The translations under genes and the position numbers were made by a program. The notes below the pieces were generated by a model. It was given only the letters and a program-made list of their open reading frames with translations. It had not been told where the DNA came from and searched no databases. A DNA stretch of 8,301 bases from Paracoccaceae bacterium (GTDB lineage: Bacteria; Pseudomonadota; Alphaproteobacteria; Rhodobacterales; Rhodobacteraceae). Where the stretch lies: positions 1-8,301 of the forward strand of contig JALVEX010000345.1 in assembly GCA_027030435.1 (NCBI GenBank), in the 5' to 3' direction. This document shows, in pieces, positions 6,109-8,301 of the stretch. Position 1 is the stretch's first letter. Every line of letters starts with the position of its first letter.

Positions 6109-6110
6109 AC
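6099..6110. promoter_or_regulatory. Operator copy 2: perfect palindrome GTGTTATAACAC
   Basis: This is base-for-base identical to the palindrome at 1923-1934. It lies 34 bases before the aminotransferase start, while copy 1 lies 47 bases before the binding protein start. Flanking bases differ apart from the G immediately 3', so the conserved unit is the 12-mer itself. It predicts common control of uptake and catabolism by the FCD-type regulator encoded at 1154-1828. Confidence 0.78.
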
Positions 6111-6144
6111 GTCAGACAAGCCTTTCCCCGACGGAGAAAATGCC

Positions 6145-7539
6145 ATGACCATCCTGCACAACACCCCCACCGCCGATCTTCAGGCGCTCGACGCTGCCCA
6201 CCACCTGCACCCCTTCACCTTTGGTGCCGAACTGGCGCAGAAGGGCGCGCGCGTGATCACACGTGCGAAGGGCGTGACCCTGACCGACAGCGACGGCAAA
6301 GAGCTTCTCGACGGCATGGCGGGCCTGTGGTGCTGCAACATCGGCTACGGGCGCGAGGAGCTGGCCGAGGCGGCGCGCGCCCAGATGCTGGAGCTTCCCT
6401 ATTACAACACCTTCTTCCAGACGACCCACCCCCCCGCCATCGCGCTGGCGCGCAAGCTCGCCGAGCTTGCCCCGGGCGATCTCGATCACGTGTTCTTCTC
6501 CACCGGCGGCTCGGACGCGAATGATACCAACATCCGCCTCGTGCGCCATTACTGGGCGCTGAAGGGCAAGCCGGAAAAGACCGTGTTCATCAGCCGCCAC
6601 AATGCCTATCACGGCTCCACCGTGGGCGCGGCAAGCCTCGGCGGCATGGCGGCGATGCACGCACAGGGCGGCATCCCGATCCCCGACATCGAGTATATCG
6701 GCCAGCCCAACTGGTGGGCCGAGGGGGGCGAGATGTCGCCCGAGGAATTCGGCCTCATGCGGGCGCGCGAACTGGAGGCGAAGATCGAAGAACTTGGCGA
6801 GGATCGCGTGGCGGCCTTCATCGCCGAGCCGGTGCAGGGGGCGGGGGGCGTGATCGTGCCGCCCGCAAGCTACTGGCCCGAGATCCAGCGCATCTGCGAC
6901 GAACACGAGATCCTGCTGATCGCAGACGAGGTGATCACGGGTTTCGGCCGCACCGGCAACTGGTTCGGCTCCGAAACCTGGGGCATCCGCCCCGATATCA
7001 TGACCATCGCCAAGGGCCTATCCTCGGGCTACGCGCCGATCGGCGGCTCGATCGTGAGCCGCGAGGTGGCGGATGTGATCTCGCAGGGCGGCGAATTCTA
7101 CCATGGCTATACCTACTCCGCGCATCCGGTTTCGGCCGCGGTGGCGCTCGAGAACCTGCGCATCATGGAAGAGGAGCGGATCATCGAGCGCGTGCGCGAG
7201 GATACCGGGCCCTATCTCGCGCGGAAATGGGCCACGCTCACCGAGCATCCGCTGGTGGGCGAGGCGGTGATCTCGGGGATGATGGCCTCGGTCGCGCTGA
7301 CGCCCGACAAGGCCTCCCGCGCCGCCTTCCGGGCCGGCGCCGGCACGGCGGGGCTCATCTGCCGCGATTTCTGCTTCGAGGAGGGGCTGGTGATGCGCCA
7401 TGTGGGAGATCGCATGATCATCGCGCCTCCGCTCGTGATCTCGCGCGAAGAGATCGACACATTGATAGAGCGCGCCCTTGCCGCCTTTGACAGGACACAG
7501 GCAAGGCTCGAGGCAGAGGGGCTGATGGAACCGGCCTGA
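6145..7539 (+). CDS. spuC: Class III PLP aminotransferase, putrescine:pyruvate (SpuC / omega-transaminase) type
   Basis: The 464-residue cytoplasmic enzyme is predicted to move a terminal amino group from putrescine or a similar amine to pyruvate, giving 4-aminobutanal and alanine. PLP-fold landmarks are STGGSDAND (119-127), AYHGST (154-159), AEPVQGAGG (227-235), IADEVITGFGRTG (259-271, Asp261 for the pyridine nitrogen), and Lys290 in TIAKGLSSGYAPIG as the Schiff-base lysine. Trp62, Tyr155 and Arg418 line up, each two residues later, with Trp60, Tyr153 and the mobile Arg416 of the Chromobacterium violaceum omega-transaminase, whose catalytic lysine is 288. That supports an amine:pyruvate rather than an ornithine-type enzyme. 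The ATG at 6145 has GGAGA at 6133-6137; an in-frame ATG at 6088 would place the operator inside the gene. It follows the importer in the same orientation with its own operator. Taurine or beta-alanine transamination are family alternatives; the neighbours favour a diamine. Confidence 0.9.
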   Translation: MTILHNTPTADLQALDAAHHLHPFTFGAELAQKGARVITRAKGVTLTDSDGKELLDGMAGLWCCNIGYGREELAEAARAQMLELPYYNTFFQTTHPPAIALARKLAELAPGDLDHVFFSTGGSDANDTNIRLVRHYWALKGKPEKTVFISRHNAYHGSTVGAASLGGMAAMHAQGGIPIPDIEYIGQPNWWAEGGEMSPEEFGLMRARELEAKIEELGEDRVAAFIAEPVQGAGGVIVPPASYWPEIQRICDEHEILLIADEVITGFGRTGNWFGSETWGIRPDIMTIAKGLSSGYAPIGGSIVSREVADVISQGGEFYHGYTYSAHPVSAAVALENLRIMEEERIIERVREDTGPYLARKWATLTEHPLVGEAVISGMMASVALTPDKASRAAFRAGAGTAGLICRDFCFEEGLVMRHVGDRMIIAPPLVISREEIDTLIERALAAFDRTQARLEAEGLMEPA

Positions 7540-7602
7540 AGGCCCGCCTGAGGGCACAGCAGGCATCGGCACAAAATTCACCGGATCGGCCCCGGATTCC
7601 CA

Positions 7603-7631
7603 TTGACGGCGCGCGCACGCGGGCCTAAAAG
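7603..7631 (+). promoter_or_regulatory. Promoter for the tRNA-Asp pair
   Basis: TTGACG (7603-7608) and TAAAAG (7626-7631) are separated by exactly 17 bases, the best sigma-70-type promoter in the window. A GC-rich stretch follows the -10, as is common at stable-RNA promoters under stringent control. A leader of roughly 30 bases precedes the first tRNA. It contains an imperfect hairpin (7643-7650 with 7654-7661, one mismatch). Confidence 0.65.
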
Positions 7632-7670
7632 CTGCGGCACACGTTCGGGCATTGCCGGAACGGGCAGCAG

Positions 7671-7747
7671 GCGGTTGTAGCTCAGTTGGTTAGAGTACCG
7701 GCCTGTCACGCCGGGGGTCGCGGGTTCGAGTCCCGTCAACCGCGCCA
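7671..7747 (+). tRNA. trnD: tRNA-Asp (anticodon GTC), copy 1
   Basis: A complete 77-base tRNA with encoded CCA. The acceptor stem GCGGTTG pairs with CAACCGC, followed by discriminator G and CCA. The anticodon stem CCGGC/GCCGG encloses the loop CTGTCAC, which gives anticodon GTC at 7705-7707. The T-arm contains GGGTTCGAGTCCC. It decodes GAC and GAU. Confidence 0.97.
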
Positions 7748-7779
7748 CGCTGCCTTTCCCGATCCCGAGCCCGATAAGC

Positions 7780-7856
7780 GCGGTTGTAGCTCAGTTGGTT
7801 AGAGTACCGGCCTGTCACGCCGGGGGTCGCGGGTTCGAGTCCCGTCAACCGCGCCA
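7780..7856 (+). tRNA. trnD: tRNA-Asp (anticodon GTC), copy 2
   Basis: Identical over all 77 bases to the copy at 7671-7747, with anticodon GTC at 7814-7816 and encoded CCA. A 32-base spacer separates the copies. No separate promoter is visible in that spacer, so both are probably cut from one precursor. Flanks differ immediately outside the tRNA, so only the mature tRNA sequence is conserved. Confidence 0.97.
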
Positions 7857-7887
7857 TTTCATTCCCTTCCATTCCGAAAGCCCGGTC

Positions 7888-8118
7888 ATGCTGAAGTTCA
7901 TCGACGAAACCCCGCTGCACATTTTCGTGCTGTTCGCGCTGGCGCTCGGCCTCGCGCCCTTCGTGCCGCCGCATCTTTGGGAGAAATTCCAGATGCTGCG
8001 TGCAGGGCAACTGACTGCGCCGCTCGACTGGTTCGACGTTTTTTTCCACGGCGCTCCCTGGGTGCTGCTCGCGGTGAAGCTCGCGCGGCTCTCCAAAAGC
8101 AGGCCGCCCGGGCCTTAG
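7888..8118 (+). CDS. Small membrane protein, function unknown
   Basis: This encodes 76 residues. The start at 7888 is the first ATG after the second tRNA and gives a typical membrane N-terminus. An in-frame ATG at 7795 lies inside the tRNA and is rejected. A hydrophobic helix spans about residues 10-27 (LHIFVLFALALGLAPFVP). A second, amphipathic-to-hydrophobic segment spans about 47-66 (WFDVFFHGAPWVLLAVKLAR). The tail is basic. From memory, similar short proteins in Rhodobacteraceae are sometimes labelled 'RND transporter', but the protein is far too small to be an RND pump and no such function is supported. The Shine-Dalgarno match is weak (GAAAG near 7877). It may be expressed by read-through from the tRNA promoter. 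Confidence 0.65.
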   Translation: MLKFIDETPLHIFVLFALALGLAPFVPPHLWEKFQMLRAGQLTAPLDWFDVFFHGAPWVLLAVKLARLSKSRPPGP

Positions 8119-8119
8119 A

Positions 8120-8135
8120 GCGAGATAACTCTCGC
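8120..8135 (+). terminator. Small hairpin after the 76-residue membrane protein gene
   Basis: GCGAGA (8120-8125) and TCTCGC (8130-8135) form a 6-bp stem with a TAAC tetraloop two bases after the stop codon. No T-run follows directly, so terminator activity is uncertain; a 5-base T-run occurs further on, within 8166-8170. The rest of the 144-base gap to 8262 holds nothing else I can recognise. Confidence 0.35.
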
Positions 8136-8249
8136 GTGGCATCATCGCGCGCTTGGTGCAATTGCTTTTTCCCGCCCGATCCGCCGTCTCGGCCGTGCGC
8201 AAGGGGGGCGAAAGCCGCCGGGGCAGGTTGATCTCCCGGGTTTCAAGGG

Positions 8250-8263
8250 CGGGAGCGCTCCCG
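8250..8263. repeat. 14-bp perfect palindrome CGGGAGCGCTCCCG
   Basis: A perfect palindrome near the right edge, able to fold in RNA as a 5-bp stem with a GCGC loop. Read rightwards, it places GGGAG seven bases before a GTG codon at 8263. Read leftwards, it follows a possible stop codon (8268-8270, minus strand). It is therefore either a start-region structure or a gene-end hairpin; the window ends too soon to decide. Confidence 0.45.
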
Positions 8264-8301
8264 TGATCTATCTGTTTTCCAGCGCAAGCCCGATGCCGAG
8301 C
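8263..8301 (+). CDS. Possible 5' start of a gene running off the right edge
   Basis: GTG at 8263 opens 13 codons (IYLFSSASPMPS after the start) with GGGAG at 8251-8255 at good spacing. Too little is present to name a family. The competing reading is the end of a minus-strand gene, with codons LGIGLALENR followed by a stop at 8268-8270. I slightly favour the plus-strand start because of the ribosome-binding-like sequence. Confidence 0.25.
   Translation, partial: MIYLFSSASPMPS

Noticed and set aside
6088..6144. Upstream ATG for the aminotransferase gene
   Set aside because: It would translate through operator copy 2; the ATG at 6145 has GGAGA at proper spacing and fits the family's N-terminus.
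7542..7556. Possible terminator after the aminotransferase gene
   Set aside because: Only a 4-bp GCCC/GGGC stem and no T-run; I see no convincing terminator in the 131-base gap before the first tRNA.
7690..8202. Minus-strand open frame over the tRNAs and the small membrane protein
   Set aside because: It translates through both tRNA genes and shows the repeated sequence expected from them, so it is spurious.
1..8301. Defence system, phage gene, transposon, CRISPR array or toxin-antitoxin pair
   Set aside because: No characteristic repeats, transposase or nuclease motifs, or compact toxin-antitoxin pairs were found; the genes are ordinary metabolic and transport families with uniform composition.

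Overview
The window is GC-rich, tightly packed DNA with the gene style of an alphaproteobacterium, most likely a member of the Rhodobacteraceae. Three things point there: the composition and codon use, the long CbiX-type chelatase paired with a small membrane protein, and an intergenic block ending in CCCCGGGGATATTT, which I recall as frequent between genes in that family. Genus and species cannot be told from this sequence alone.

Layout, left to right. (1) Positions 1-1032: a possible gene tail, a CbiX-type sirohydrochlorin chelatase-like protein, and a 92-residue two-helix membrane protein translationally coupled to it. (2) 1033-1153: a GC-rich inverted repeat and the GGGGATATTT motif between convergent genes. 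(3) 1154-1828, minus strand: a GntR-type regulator with an FCD effector domain. (4) 1829-1981: divergent control region with a perfect 12-bp palindrome, GTGTTATAACAC. (5) 1982-6010: a complete polyamine ABC importer operon, in the order Tat-exported binding protein, permease, permease, ATPase. A strong stem-loop follows the binding protein gene, and the last three genes overlap one another. (6) 6011-6144: a second control region with an exact second copy of GTGTTATAACAC. (7) 6145-7539: a class III PLP aminotransferase of the putrescine:pyruvate (SpuC / omega-transaminase) type. (8) 7540-7856: a well-formed sigma-70-type promoter and two identical tRNA-Asp(GTC) genes in tandem. (9) 7888-8118: a small two-helix membrane protein. 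(10) 8119-8301: mostly non-coding, with a possible gene edge at the right end.

The central unit (1154-7539) reads as one module. Putrescine or a related diamine would be captured in the periplasm, imported at the expense of ATP, and transaminated to an aminoaldehyde with pyruvate as amino acceptor. The regulator would control the importer, the aminotransferase and probably itself through the two identical operators. The protein families are well known. The shared operator, which defines a predicted local regulon, is the most informative new observation. No aldehyde dehydrogenase for the aminotransferase product lies in the window, so the pathway must be completed by genes elsewhere. I found no mobile element, CRISPR array, phage gene, toxin-antitoxin pair or disrupted gene.
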